Below, piece by piece: positions 52,433-63,930 of a stretch of 64,000 nt of DNA. Position 1 is the first letter of the stretch. Every line of letters begins with the position of its first letter. The notes beneath the pieces were generated by a model that worked only from the letters and a program-made list of their open reading frames with translations, did no database searches and was not told the origin of the DNA. A program made the translations under genes and the position numbers. Source of the stretch: Lithodes maja (lineage: Eukaryota; Arthropoda; Malacostraca; Decapoda; Lithodidae); the NCBI GenBank assembly GCA_037953745.1, contig JBAKBP010003171.1, positions 95,208-159,207 of the forward strand. Reading direction: 5' to 3'.

Positions 52433-53990
52433 CTTTTTTTTTTTTTTTTTTTTTTTTAAAAGAGACAATGAATGGAGGAAAGAAAAACACAGATACAAAA
52501 AAAGGTCCATGTGCCTAAAGGCATCCTCCATTCATAAAATGTTTGTAACAACTGGATTTAAACATTTGTAGATTATAAGTTTGTGGAAAGTAATTCGAGG
52601 GAAGTGAATTCCAAAGAGTAGTAGCTCTGGGGATAAATTAATTCTGATAAGCAGAAGTTCTGCATTGTGGAGGAGAAAGTGTAAATTCATGGGCGCTCTC
52701 AGCTGCCCTAGTTCTACGGGGAAAGATGTGGAGAGGCGGCACAATTGAAGCAAGTTCCTCGGAACAATTGCTGTGAACATATCTGTAGAATAATGCAAGG
52801 GATGCAACGTTTCTTCGTATGGATAATGTAGGAAGGTCCTGTGTGATTGCAGGGTTATTGATTAATCTAATAGCTTTATTTTGAATTTTTTCCAACTGCC
52901 TCAATGCAACCACTCCACTTCCACTCCACAGAGGTGAACAGTAATCCATCTGAGAACGCACATGACTTTTATATATTACGGCCAACTGCTCGTCAGTGAA
53001 GAATTCTCGAACTCTGTACAGGAGTCCCAGTTTGTTAGAGGCATTCTTAGCAATGCCTCTAACATAATGTGTCCAGCTCAAGTTAGTAGTTAATGTTACA
53101 CCGAGAATGTCAATACTAGGGGAAGTGGGAATATTTACATCATTACAAAATATATGGGAGTCAGTGAGATTCTGTCGGTTAGAAAATTGAATGTACTTGG
53201 TTTTCTGTGCATTAAAGGAAACTAGATTCTTTTGTCCCCATTCATCAATTCTAGAAAGGTCCTGGTTCAGAGAAATTGCAGTGTTTATTTTTGAATTTAT
53301 AAGATCGGGTTGGGTGAAAGAATTGGTAAATGTGAAGGAACTGTGGAGTGTTGAGTCATCTGCGTAGGAATGTATTGGATTATGAGTGGTAGATATGAGA
53401 TCATTGATATGAATGAGGAACAGAGTTGGGGCCAAAACTGATCCCTGGGGAACACCAGCATTTATTGAGTGAAATTGAGAATAAAGGCCATCTACCATTA
53501 CACGTATTTTTCTGTTATGAAGATAAGAAGAAATTAGTGGAACTAATGGTGCAAGGCCGTAGTGTGACATCTTCGACAATAAGGATTGATGCCAGACTCT
53601 ATCAAATGCCTTTGATATATCCAGTGCTATTGTATGTGTTTCACCATGTTGGTCTGTAGCTTGGTTGATTTGATGCGTAAGAAGGCAAAGAATGTCTGCA
53701 GTTGATCGACATTGTCTAAAACCATATTGCCTATCACTGATTAATTTATTATTCTCAAGATGCTTAATTATGTGATTATTTAATATAATTTCAAAAACTT
53801 TACCAAGAGTGGAAGTTATAGCTATTGGTCTGTAGTTTGATGGATCTGAAGAGGCACCTTTTTTAGGAACTGGATGGATATTTGCTTCTTTCCAGGGTAC
53901 TGGGAAGCATGAGGTATGAGTACACAGACGGAAAAATGTTGCCAATACAGGAGCGAGCACCAAGGAGCACCATCCTCAAGAGGGTAATAA
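52433..53990 (-). mobile_element. 5'-truncated jockey-like LINE with poly(A) tail
   Basis: Reverse oriented. A run of about 24 T at 52434-52457 is the poly(A) tail; then about 60 bases of 3' untranslated sequence; then an RT frame to about 53985, where similarity stops without an endonuclease. Left flank is microsatellite-rich and right flank is a 65-bp satellite array. Confidence 0.8.
52512..53963 (-). pseudogene. Jockey-like LINE reverse transcriptase, one in-frame stop
   Basis: A 441-codon frame from an in-frame ATG at 53963. Landmarks: KKGASSDPSNYRPIAITSTL, RQYGFRQCRSTADIL, ALDISKAFDRVWH, NAGVPQGSVLAPTLF, catalytic YADD at residues 200-203, LGVTL, and YCSPLWSGSG near the thumb. A TAA at 52638 interrupts the C-terminus. 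The same frame then continues FIPRATTLWNSLPSNYFP, the usual end of these proteins, to a TAG near 52513. The catalytic aspartates are intact but the copy lacks the endonuclease and N-terminal RT. The clade call (CR1/jockey group) rests on motif style. Confidence 0.82.
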
Positions 53991-54040
53991 TACTGAATAC
54001 AAAGCTACTGACCTACTATCATATATAACCATGTTTAGTG

Positions 54041-54538
54041 TTCTATATATCTAATGTCTTGAGTCCTAGTACGTTTGACTTTATATAGCTAATGTCTTTA
54101 TATAGCTTTATCTAGCTAATGTCTTAAGTCCTAGTACGTTTGACTGTATATAGCTATTGTCTTTATATAGCTAATGTCTTGAGTCCTAGTGTGTTTGACT
54201 GTATATAGCTATTGTCTTTATATATCTGTATATAGCTAATGTCTTAAGTCCTAGTACGTTTGACTTTACATAGCTAATGTTTTTATATTGCTTTATATAG
54301 TTAATCTCTTAATTTCTAGTATGTTTGAATTTATATAGCTATTGTCTTTGTATAGCTTTATATAGCTAATGTCTTAAGTCCTAGTACGTTTGACTTGATA
54401 TAGCTAATGTCTTTATATAGCTTTATATAGCTAATGTCTTGAGTCCTAGTACGTTTGACTTTATATAGCTAATGTCTTAAGTCCTAGTACGTTTGACTTT
54501 ATATAGCTATTGTCATTAAATAGCTTTATATAGTTAAT
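54041..54538. repeat. 65-bp satellite, left array
   Basis: Degenerate tandem units built from TTATATAGCTAATGTCTT, GAGTCCTAGTGTGTTTGAC and CTTTATATAG blocks; units here are variable with shortened forms. Continues at 56127 after the solo LTR. Confidence 0.85.
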
Positions 54539-54822
54539 TGTTATGCCACGTTTTCAAATAACGTGAGACAATCTGGTTGCGATTTCCTACTTAGGAATCA
54601 GCGTTTATCATCAACTTAGGTACCTCTCCACTGGGTGAGGACTGGCCTTAATTATCTTAATCAACACAATAGTAATAAGCAATGGAGACAAAACACATAA
54701 GTAAAGGATATGCAGGTATTATTCCTTAACTGCTAGGGTATAATCTCAATATGTCTCTGGAAAAGTAAGTATAGATTTCATATACAAATAATAATAATAT
54801 TACAATTCAACATATGAATAAT

Positions 54823-54955
54823 TATTATGTTCCTTCCAACAACCAACTCTACTCCTAAAATCGATTAATGAAATTTACAAACACATGTGGCAGTCCGTGG
54901 ATTCGAACCCAGGATGCTCACACCGAAAATCAACACCTTATGCATCGCACCACGA
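54823..54955 (-). repeat. tRNA-derived SINE, copy 2
   Basis: Reverse copy of the SINE at 40797-40945, nearly identical across the tRNA-like head (B box read here as GGATTCGAACC) and tail (ATTATTATGTTCCTTCC). Nested in solo LTR (iii). Confidence 0.7.
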
Positions 54956-55457
54956 ATAACACACCGAGAGGATAAGTCTCAAATCACAAGAAATAAAGTC
55001 CTGAAGTAAATATGCAAAGCTCTCAAATATGGCTTGAATATTAGTAAATAATAATTACTGCGATCTTGGAAACATAGAACTGATAAGTATGGAAAATAGG
55101 ACAATATTTAATCTCAAAAGGAACAATAAGTTAATGCAACTGTAATAACTGTTTAAACTGTAATAACTCAATGAGTAATAAATATGAAAGATAATTTCAT
55201 AAAAGTAGAATAATTATATTAGTCAACTATATGTGACTGAGGAAGCAATTAACTCTCCGACTGAACTTTCACTATTGGATCTGTACCCAGATGATATGTA
55301 GCGCATAAACTTAGGTCTGACGAAGTGTTCGAAATTTACATGTATGTGGTATGTCTTTATATCCGGACAAATATATATATATTTCCAAGCCAAAGGATAC
55401 AGGAGCCTGAATTCGAGGAAGTATGTAAATATTCTCCACACGATAGAATGTGTACTG

Positions 55458-56122
55458 TTATCCCGAGAATAAAGAAATTACTTCTTTGCGATAACCAATA
55501 CTATTCCTTCTCCTTTCTAACCTAGGAGTCTCGGTATCAAAACCAAAAATTGGTTTTAAGCCAGTAGGCTGATTGCTTGATTCTACTCTGTTCAGCGCGC
55601 ATAGTGACTCTGTTTTTGTCAACGTTTCAGTTGCCCAGTTTCGGGGCAAGAGGGGCATCTGTGACACTCTGGCTTTGTATTTCAGGGAGCCAGTCACACT
55701 AGGGGTTATTTGCACTTGGGATTTATGTTGGGGTAGTGCATGCATGGATCTCACTTTGGTATTTGGTTTGTTTGGGATCTGAGGAATATTTGCATATGGT
55801 ATGTAAGGCTGTTCAGCTATCTCTAGCCTGTTTAGTTCTTTAGCATATGCACTGTGATGGTAAGTTAACATTGGTTTTAAACATTTCTTTTGCATCTCGG
55901 TGTACACTTCACTATGTAGTTGGTAGTCTATTGAGGCACAAGGTTGAGGTTGTTGGTTAACTTGCATAGGGTTGCTGAAGTCGTATCTTGGTTTTCTTTG
56001 GTTTCGGTCCAGTTGTTGTTGCATGATTTTATGCTTGCAATCCGGGATGGTTGGTCTTGCAAGTTGGTTATTGGTGGTAGTGGGTTGGTGTTGGTGTCTG
56101 GGAATTCTTTATCCCCCGGCAT
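55458..56122 (-). pseudogene. LTR-borne ORF, copy (iii), in two overlapping frames
   Basis: The ATG at nucleotides 5-7 of the LTR (56122) opens 64 codons beginning MPGDKEFPDT, ending at 55928. A second frame, from 56024 to 55458, gives 188 codons and overlaps it, so a single frameshift would join them into a product similar in size to copy (ii). The second part is Gln/Pro/Asn-rich and ends VISLFSG; a weak likeness to copy (ii) is visible around LHSEVYTEM versus LYSEEMFMKV. No known domain. I read this as a frameshifted remnant, but programmed frameshifting or two small ORFs cannot be excluded. Confidence 0.4.
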
Positions 56123-56126
56123 CTCA

Positions 56127-57033
56127 CTAATGTCTTGAGTCCTAGTATGTTTGACTTTATATAGCTAATGTCTTTATATAACTTTATATAGCTAATGTCT
56201 TGAGTCCTAGTCTGTTTGACTTTATATAGCTAATGTCTATATATAGCTAATGTCTTTATATAGCTTTATATAGCTAATGTCTATATATAGCTGTATATAG
56301 CTAATGTCTTTATATAGCTTTATATAGCTAATGTCTATATTTAGCTGTATATAGCTAATGTCTTTATATAGCTTTATATAGCTAATGTCTATATATAGCT
56401 GTATATAGCTAATGTCTTTATATAGCTTTATATAGCTAATGTCTTGAGTCCTAGTGTGCTTGACTTATATAGTTAATGTCTTTATATAGCTTATATAGCT
56501 AATGTCTGTCTATAGATTTATATAGCTAATGTCTTGAGTCCTAGTCTGTTTGACTTTATATAGCTAATGTCTTTATATAGCTTTATATAGCTAATGTCTT
56601 GAGTCCTAGTGTGTTTGACTTGATATAGCTAATGTCTTTATATAACTTTATATAGCTAATGTCTTGAGTCCTAGTCTGTTTGACTTTATATAGCTAATGT
56701 CTTTATATAGCTTTATATAGCTAATGTCTTGAGTTCTAGTGTGTTTGACTTTATATAGCTAATGTCTTTGTATAGCTTTATATAGCTAATGTCTTGAGTC
56801 CTAGTCTGTTTGAGTTTATATAGCTAATGTCTTTATATAGCTTTATATAGCTAATGGCTTTATATAGCTTTATATAGCTAATGTCTTGAGTCCTAGTGTG
56901 TTTGTCTTTATATAGCTAATGTCTTTATATAGCTTTATATAGCTAATGTCTTGAGTCCTAGTGTGTTTGACTTTATATAGTTAATGTCTTTATATAGCTT
57001 TATATAGCTAATATCTTGAGTCCTAGTGTGTTA
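56127..57033. repeat. 65-bp satellite, right array
   Basis: Regular 65-base period (for example units starting 56701 and 56766) composed of CTTTATATAG twice, CTAATGTCTTGAGTCCTAG, TGTGTTTGACTTTATATAG and CTAATGT. More homogeneous than the left array, with some internal shortened units near 56235-56440. Confidence 0.9.
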
Positions 57034-57077
57034 GAATGTAGCCTTAATTAACTTGTGCTCTGTTTACCATCGTGTGA

Positions 57078-57118
<41 letters not shown>

Positions 57119-57140
57119 TGAATGTGTAGCCTATGTGAAA

Positions 57141-57183
<43 letters not shown>

Positions 57184-57855
57184 AATACTAATACTAATAC
57201 TAATACTTATAATGGTAATGCTGGTGTAGGCTTAATATGCTTGTAAGTGTGTGTATTTATATACTGTATACCTGGTATATATAATAATACTAATAAATTA
57301 TAATAAACGGTGTATTGATAATTGCAGCTTTAGGCTGAAAATGTACGGAGGAACAGTTTGTAGCTTAACTCTAACTTACTGTATATTAGCATGAGGTTGT
57401 ATAAGAACTGTTTGACGAGATGAATATTATGTACTAGGTTAGCGGATGATTCTCCAGTTGAGATGATAGATTGCATACGATCTATTCGACCAGTAAAAAA
57501 TATGTACTAGGTATGCTGACAAAAAACAAATAGTTACACATTTATAAAAGGATATAAGGGTTTGTTGAAAGCTATTGAGATGATTTACTGACAATGTTAC
57601 TTACTATGTTTACTGTTCGCCTAGTTACTATGTAACTGCTGATATTAAAATTAAATGGATTATTAATAATTACAGCCAGAGGCTGAAAATATACCTGTGT
57701 GAAAATCATAGATATGCTGACCTATATTTAACTGCATTATTGTACGCTTAATTAAACTAGTAAGATGCAACCGTGCTGTATATTTGCACAGTACATGTGC
57801 ATGTACAGTAGTAGCCCAACTAAGTTTTACGACAAAATATTAGGTATGTGGCACC
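57034..57855. other. Microsatellites and a weak duplicated segment
   Basis: (GT)n at 57077-57120 and (AAT)n at about 57141-57180. A segment near 57305-57350 (TTGATAATTGCAGCTTTAGGCTGAAAATGTAC) recurs imperfectly near 57655-57700, an apparent old duplication of about 350 bp. No gene seen. Confidence 0.5.
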
Positions 57856-60800
57856 TGTCTTTTTTTTTTTTTCCTATGTAATAATGAGGGAGACAAAAGG
57901 CATAACTGCCTGCAGCGAGTGCCTCCCCCAGATTTCAAAGAGTGAAAGGGCCGAAATTAAGGGACATTCGAGCTAAAATGCCTGGACACACAGAGTTTCA
58001 AGAAATTAAAATCATAGGAAGACGGAAAAACTGATTCTGGGAGAGAGTTCCAGAGCTCAGCAGTTGAATAGAAGAAAGTCTGATAATAGCGTTTCACTCT
58101 TGGGTTCGAGAGTTGCACAGAATAGGGGTGGGTTTGTGTTGCAAGGCGGGTACTACGTACCCTACTTAGAGGAGGTGGTATACACTGGGAAAGCTCCGAG
58201 GAACACTGATTATTGTAGTAGTGATAGAATAGTGAGAGAGATGCAACATTGCGACGAAGAGAGAGAGATTGCAGAGAGTTGGTGAGTGGACGGGAGTTAA
58301 TGATACGAAAGGTTTTCCTTTCTACTTTATCTAGGAGTGCGGTGTGAGAGGATCCTCCACCACACATGTGAACAATACTCAATACAAGGACGCACTGTGC
58401 CCCTGTACAGAGCAAGAAGCTGCGCAGGGGTAAAGAACCCCTTCAGGCGGTTGAGCACACCCAGCTTCTGGGAGGCTGCCCTAGTGAGACTGGTAATCTG
58501 GTCTTTCCAAGTGAGAGCAGAAGAAAAAGAGACACCGAGAACATTGAGGGAAGAAGAAGGGTTGATTTTTGTATTGTTGAAGAATAAGGGATAGTCCTCT
58601 GGAGGTTCCTGACGGGTAGCAAGATGGATATATTGAGTTTTGGAAGCATTAAATGCAACAAGATTTTCTCTACCCCAATTGGAAATAGTAGCTAGATCAG
58701 AAGATAGTCATTTTATGGCTTCATTACGTTTAATTTTGAGGGACTGCTGGCTGGGGCGTTCTGGAAAACTAATTGAGTGGTGTAAAGTAGAGTCATCTGC
58801 ATATGAATGGATGGGACTGGATGTACAGTTGAGAAGATCATTTATGAAAATTAGAAAGAGAACAGGAGATAGGACAGAACCCTGAGGAGCACCGGAGTTG
58901 ATAGGATGAGGAAATGAGCGATGGCCGTCCACAACCGCAGCTATGAAACGGCCGGAAAGGAAATTAGCGACAAAGGCACAGATGAAGGGAGAGAAACCGA
59001 AGGAGGGCAGTTTGGAAATTAAAGATTTGTGCCAGACTCTATCGAAGGCCTTCGATTTGTCTAGTGCAACAGAAAAAGTCTCACCGAAGTCCCGAAAGTT
59101 GGATGACCAAGATTTAATAAGGTATGCAAGCAGATCACCAGTAGAGCGACCCTTAAGGAAGCCATACTGGCGATCTGAGAGCAGATTATGAGAAGAGAAA
59201 TGCTTAAGAAATTTTGAAGCAAGAATAGTTTCAAAAACTTTAGAGATACAAGAGATGAGAACAATTGGACGATAGTTGGAGGGTTGAGAGCGGTCTTTGG
59301 GACAGGTTGAATGAGAGCAAACTTCCAGCAAGAAGAAAAGACGTTAGAGGAGAGACAGACGAAAGAGTTTGCCTAGGCATGGGGTCAGCACAGAAGCACA
59401 GTTTTTAAGTACAACAGGAGGAACACCGTCCGGACCGTACGCCTTCTTATTATTAAGCCCAGAGAGGGTAGAAAGTACATCTTTAGAAGAGATTAGGATA
59501 TTAGGCATAAGTAGGAGAGAGGGGGGTGGAGAGAGAGGAATGGCACCGGAATCATCCAAGGTAGAGTTTCTGGCAAAAGTTTAAGCAAAGAGTTCAGCTT
59601 TGTCAGAGGAAGAAGTGATGGTTGTGCCATCAGAGAGGAAATGGGGAGGGAAAGACGAGGAAGAAAAGTTGTTGGAGAGGTTTTTGGCTAGATGCCAGAA
59701 AGCTTGGGAAGAGCTAGAGTTGGATAGTTCAGTACATTTATTATTGATGAAAGAGTGCTTGGCAAGTCGAAGAACAGATTTGGCTTGATTCCGGGCAAAA
59801 ACAAAGGAAGAATGAGATTCTTGAGTTTTAAGGCGTCGGTACCGTTTGAATGCTTCCTCCATGTTGTGATAAGCAGTAGAACAAGCGTGAGTAAACCAAG
59901 ATTTTTTTGCATTAGACTGAGAGATCGAAAATGGAATGTAAGCTTCCATGCCTGAGAGGATTACCTCGGTAATGCGTTCAGCACTCTCCGAGGGTCCTCG
60001 GCCATGGAAGCAGAAGTCATTCCATGGGAAATAAAAAAAGTACTGCCGGAGAGCGTCCCAGTCGGCAGCGCCAAAGTGCCACAAGCGCCGCCAGCTGGGA
60101 GGATCGGATGGCAGTACTGAAGAGATAGGACAGGTGACAGAGATAAGTTTATGGTCGGAGGAGCCCAAAGGAGAGAAAAGATTGACAGAATAAGAAGAAG
60201 GGTTAGAAGTCAGAAATAAGTCAAGAATGTTGGGCCGATCTCCGAAGCGATCCGGGATACGGGTGGGTTGCTGGACCAGCTGCTCTAGGTCATTTATGAT
60301 AGAAAAGACGTAGGCTTGTTCACCAGGTTGGTCAATAGAGTGAGAGGAGAGCCATTGGCGGTGGTGAACGTTGAAATCTCCTAAGATGGAGATTTCAAAG
60401 AAGGGAGAGATAGATAGAATGTGTTCCACTTTAGAGTTTAGATAGTCGAAGAATTTGGGAAAGTCGTTAGAGTTAGGGGAAAGATAGACAGCACAGATTG
60501 AGAGGAGTCGAAATCAGGAACACGAGAGCAAGTGAGTTTGTTGTGCACGTATGCACAACATCCGCCTCTGGCTTTGAAACTAGGATAGAGAAAGTAGGAG
60601 GATACAGAGAAGGGGCTACTTGCAGTTGCTTCAGACACCTGAGTTTCGGTGAGGAAAAGAAGATCAGGTTTGGAGGAGGAGAGATGGTGTTCGATAGAGT
60701 GAAAATTAGAGGAAAGGCCGCGAATATTGCAAAACTTGATAGTAAGAGTGACAGGCCGTGGTCCAGAGTATTTAGAGGGGTCGTCAGTGGAAGGTCGGGC

Positions 60801-60930
60801 ATGTGTAGTTTGCTCTCCCGTCCCAAGCCCGTGTGGTCGTGTCCAGCAGAGGCCTGCACTACCACAGCCAGGGCACATACAAAGTACTTGTGTGCTACAT
60901 ATGACAATATTGCTATCATTATTTGTTTGT
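57856..60930 (-). mobile_element. Near-full-length jockey-like LINE, decayed
   Basis: Reverse oriented, from a 14-base T run (57859-57872, the poly(A) tail) through a short 3' untranslated region to endonuclease sequence ending near 60900, next to a (CT)n microsatellite. Endonuclease and RT are both recognisable but spread over several frames. I see no separate ORF1. Confidence 0.8.
57957..60890 (-). pseudogene. LINE endonuclease-reverse transcriptase polyprotein, frameshifted
   Basis: Pieces in order of translation. 60890-60438: start of an APE endonuclease (KFCNIRGLSSNFHSIEHHL, DLLFLTETQVS). 60429-59581: endonuclease continuation with LGDFNVHHRQW and SSDHKLI motifs, then a linker. 59559-59344: start of the RT region (NNKKAYGPDGVPPVVLKNC). 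59331-58708: RT with SNYRPIVLI, RQYGFLKGRSTGDLLAYL, ALDKSKAFDRVWHK, SGAPQGSVLSPVLF and catalytic YADD. 58690-57957: thumb and C-terminus in two frames (RNVASLSLFYHYYN, ELWNSLPESVF). At least four frame breaks make it non-functional. It is similar to, but not the same family as, the LINE at 52433. Confidence 0.85.
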
Positions 60931-60948
60931 GTTTGTTTCCTCATAGAA

Positions 60949-60979
60949 GGTTTTCTCTCTCTCTCTCTCGCTCTCTCTC

Positions 60980-61027
<48 letters not shown>
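60949..61027. repeat. (CT)n microsatellite
   Basis: Nearly pure CT tract of about 75 bases, with CACACA repeats nearby at 61077-61105. All frames across it are artefacts. Confidence 0.95.
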
Positions 61028-61029
<2 letters not shown>

Positions 61030-61105
61030 CTAAATATAAATATATTTACACGCGACAAACTTTGTAGATTAGCACACAAACACACACACACACACACAAA
61101 CACAC

Positions 61106-61657
61106 CAGAATGGTAAGCGTCACTACTTTATAGATCCACATTCTATATATAACTTAAAATGAACACAATAAGTTGCATAAATTGTTATTTTATAATCTAT
61201 TATACACTTTTAGTAATTGTTTTAATCGGTGCACCTCCTTCACTATACTTTGTGTTGGTGTCAGCGACCTTGGCTCTAATTTTGATCCTTAGCCTCTCTG
61301 TAACCCAGAAAGTGCTCGAGAAACGGGTAGTCCATTAATGTCTACATCTATTTCCTGATCTACTCATATAATTTTGTTTTTCTTTATTAAGATGTTATAG
61401 GGTCAGGATTAGCTCCAAGTTCGCTGACATCGGGTATAGATTTGATGAGTTATCCTAAACGTTTATATGCATAAACTGTATAAGATGTTACTCAAGAAAA
61501 TGTAATTTTATACAGCTAAAAGATCAAGATACTTAATTTGCCAAGACATGTATAGCATCTGAGGTGAAGCCAGTGATCTTGGGGGCTAATAAGTGATTGA
61601 GGTTTCCAATGTGTGCGAACTGTTGTATGGATTCTTCCCCAGCCGCCTCTTTGTTTG
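61106..61657. other. Unassigned AT-rich sequence
   Basis: No coding frame, tRNA or repeat recognised between the microsatellite and the solo LTR. Confidence 0.3.
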
Positions 61658-61661
61658 CCTC

Positions 61662-63460
61662 TGTTACGACTGGGGTTCAAATATATCAGGGCTCTTATTC
61701 ATTGGACTAGTAATGGCATAAATGTTACAACGGAAAGCGCTAGCTCCAACCTCTGAAGTATATTCCCAGTGAACAAAGAACACAAATACTCTACAGAGTT
61801 CTATATGCAATAATAGGCTATCAAACTCTCAATAAATGTGCGTCTACTCTAGGCTTAATGTTATGTGAAAACAGCCTATTACTACCTATAACCGAAGGTG
61901 CTTGGTTATGGTATGCAAAGTAAGGTGGTAAGAGAAGTTACAGCTTACGTTACTTTAATCAATAAATGTCAGGCACTCCTGCATGAAAGAAAGTGCACTA
62001 AAGTCCTTCAACACTAACAAGGAATCTTCTTTAAATGTTAGATGCTATAAAGATGCTCGTATCGGAAATGGAACCCAAAAAGGCAGGCAGCGGAACAATG
62101 CTCGTGCAGGCTATGCACACAAAAAGGCAGAATATATAATGCCGTCGGAGCCAAGAATATCCTAAACACTACACCAATAATAATAATCGCCACGACAATG
62201 CAGTATTCCTATCAACAAAAAGAGCCTAAGTCGTTGTGTCTCAATACATCAAACTAGGCTGCGAAATGCTTGTGTAATCATAAATGGGTATGCATAAAAA
62301 AAGTAATTTGGTTAATATACTTAATGTCTACTGTGACTGATAAAGTCTAGCTAGAGTCAATGATACGAGATACTGGTGCGCATGGCATGCTGCATAGCCT
62401 AGTGCAAATCTCAAGTCTGTGCGTCAAATATTACGTTATAATGAAGGGTAGCTCTCTTGAGAAACCTTAATACCGAAGTATTAAGCGTTCTCCTGGCGTA
62501 CCTCAAAGACAAACAATCGAGACTAGAACAGTGCAGAATGGTATAGGCAAAAAACCCTCATTCGTGCATGCTCTACTCTCAATGGCACACAGACTAGAAT
62601 TTACTCAATCAACTCCAGTTCTCAGGTATGTCGTGCCGCTTTTAACTGAAGCCAGCACTCATAGGAAACAATACCTATAATATCAGACTCCTAGTCTAGC
62701 ATTATCTAATCCAGCAGAACACTAATAACTAAAGGAAGCAGTACTAAACAATATAAATGCCAACCAATGCTTCGTGATCCACTTATCTTAACAACTAACA
62801 TACATAGGCTATATCAGACCTTAACACACAATACAACTGGCCAGCATGAAGCTGATTTTGCAGAGTTAACCAGAGGGGGTATAATATTAATAAAAGGTGG
62901 TGAAAGATATGGAAAATGAGAGAGATAGGCAGAGGAAAAGATTCTCAGGTACGGAGCGGGGACAGATAGCAAGGGAAAAAAGATGGGTGTGTTCTAGAAA
63001 CCAGATCTGAGGGAGAGAGTGGCGAGGAACTGTATATATACTCGCACTAGCTCGAGCCGCGTGGGAAAAAGGCGGTTACAAGTCAACTAACCACTAACAA
63101 AGCTTGCAGCATGGTAAGGACCTCCCTCCACCAACCCCCGCGAGGCAGCCAGCCGTGACGTCATCGAGCGGGACAAAAAACACTGCGCGCCCCCTCTCAC
63201 TCTGTTCTACTCTCTCTCTCTCTCTCTCCCAGATCCCATCATTACTAGTTAATGATAAAACATATACTTTACAATTAAATATATAAAGCCTTGACATGGG
63301 CAAAAACAAAGAGCCTTTCTGGACTGCCCATGACACGAGCTTTCATATGAAATAAAGCACACTCTAATACATAAACTGTAGCCCCATCCACTGCCCTGGC
63401 GATCCTAGCGAGTCACTGTAGGACAAGCCATGCGGTTCTAACGGAGTGGTTAACGTCACA
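61662..63460 (-). mobile_element. Solo LTR, Gmr1-like superfamily, subfamily D/E
   Basis: 1799 bp, TGTTACGACTGGGG to TTAACGTCACA on the plus strand, flanked by CCTC on both sides (61658-61661 and 63461-63464). Differs from the copy at 23941-25738 by scattered substitutions and small indels only. No internal region remains. Confidence 0.9.
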
Positions 63461-63464
63461 CCTC

Positions 63465-63930
63465 CTTTCATGTTTCTTGTTAATACTCCCTACCCCTTCT
63501 GGGAATAATGGCTGGCTACTGACTAAATTACAAGCGTCAAATTAAGAGAAGTATGCTGCTGTGACATTTGTTAAATGCTTAATCATCAATCTTGTAATGG
63601 AATTTATCAATGTTGGCTGTGAGTGTTTCGCTATCTATTAACCTTTATTTTCCCAAGCATACGAATCGATAAACAAAGACAACAAAAGAACTTCAAAGAT
63701 TTTTACATGTCAGTAAAGTTTTCGATATATATCCACATGAACGGCTGCTGATTAAAGAAGCAGCTCATGGAATAGGGCGAACTATATTACGTGAATTAGA
63801 CCATGGCTAATTAGTAGGAAACAAAAATGTAACATTAACAGTAGCCTATACAATCAGATTAGGGTGTAGTGAAGGTTGGGGTCTTACACTGATGGTCAGT
63901 TTTAGTTTGTCACGGGAACGGGGCTACTGA
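63465..63930. other. Unassigned sequence
   Basis: AT-rich, no coding frame or repeat recognised. Confidence 0.3.

Larger units (their letters stand above)
54539..56126 (-). mobile_element. Solo LTR (iii) of the second LTR family, inserted in the satellite
   Basis: Reads TGAGATGCCGGGGG to GGCATAACA on the minus strand, the same termini as solo LTRs (i) and (ii). Flanks are TTAAT (54534-54538) and CTAAT (56127-56131), a 4-of-5 duplication whose original is the satellite motif GCTAAT. 1588 bp including a SINE insertion at 54823-54955. It carries the ORFs below. Confidence 0.65.

Noticed and set aside
60438..61116. Serine/leucine and arginine/glutamate repeat proteins on both strands
   Set aside because: Both are readings of a (CT)n microsatellite; only the endonuclease part (60438-60890, minus) is supported.
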